From Isohypsibius dastychi (Eukaryota > Tardigrada > Eutardigrada > Parachela > Isohypsibiidae), in assembly GCA_034696485.1 (NCBI GenBank), contig JAQIWT010000659.1, positions 1 to 16,604 on the forward strand: DNA of 16,604 nucleotides. Reading direction: 5' to 3'. Below, piece by piece: positions 16,301 through 16,604 of the stretch (position 1 is the stretch's first letter; the number at the start of each line of letters is the position of its first letter). The notes beneath the pieces are model-generated. The model did not search any database, was not told the origin of the DNA, and saw only the letters and a program-made list of their open reading frames with translations. The translations under genes were made by a program, and so were the position numbers.

Positions 16301-16604
16301 GAACTTCCCGTTGTCAATGTGATCGGTTGTGAACGTATGAATTTTCATGTCCAATAATACGAACCAAAACTATTTAAATGTTGTATATTGCTGGTTCTCG
16401 ACGAACAGAAAGCAGCAAGAGATTCTGAAAACTGAAACTGGTATATTATCGTGAACAATACCTCGATGAATAATCATTCACCAATGCACCCATTTTATGT
16501 CATCATAACTCGGTCAGATGCAAACAGAAGTAAACTTTGTACCGATTCGTCATACTTTGTGTACAATAAGCGGAGCGTCACCTAACGGCATGTCTGCTTC
16601 GCAA
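16301..16604 (+). other. 3' flank, no gene seen
   Basis: Only near-matches to a polyadenylation signal are present (AATAAT at about 16353 and 16468). I see no exon or repeat before the window ends. Confidence 0.4.

Noticed and set aside
1-16604. CRISPR arrays, operons, ribosome-binding sites, rRNA or tRNA genes.
   Set aside because: No evenly spaced direct repeats, cloverleaf or rRNA-like blocks were seen, and the spliced gene structure is eukaryotic.

Overview
The window reads as animal nuclear DNA, not bacterial. Coding blocks are joined only by GT...AG introns, many of them 50-130 nt. One chain encodes a class-A-like G-protein-coupled receptor, two neighbouring genes encode F-box proteins, and much of the rest is degraded transposon sequence. 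Compact introns plus expanded orphan GPCR, F-box and LRR genes suggest an ecdysozoan. A tardigrade is my first guess and a nematode the second. This is inference; no marker gene in the window settles it.

Layout, left to right. Bases 1-820 hold decayed coding remnants, possibly of a transposase. Bases 826-1408 are a short DNA-transposon-like element with tandem-unit inverted ends. Bases 2126-3133 encode a single-exon protein with LRR-like repeats. Bases 3134-4900 are mostly gene-poor and include a dispersed repeat (4368-4560). Bases 4906-5724 encode a GPCR that stops after the sixth membrane helix. Bases 6008-7172 (copy 1) and 7705-9746 (copy 2) are tandem F-box paralogs with the same exon structure. 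Intron 3 of copy 2 has been split by a ~905-bp insertion with the architecture of a Helentron (Helitron2-like) element, and its last exon carries a TGA where copy 1 has TGG. On the minus strand, 10087-11018 encodes a compact four-exon multi-pass membrane protein. Bases 12528-13592 are a TA-flanked DNA transposon with perfect 26-bp inverted ends. Bases 13677-16300 carry a six-exon multi-pass membrane gene whose splice phases all agree but which has two in-frame stop codons, so it is probably a recent pseudogene.

The genes do not form a pathway. The window looks like a fast-evolving accessory region of lineage-specific genes (receptor, F-box, LRR, orphan membrane proteins) being duplicated, truncated and interrupted by several kinds of non-autonomous transposons. 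All exon models were read by eye from reading frames and splice-site sequences, without transcripts or database searches.
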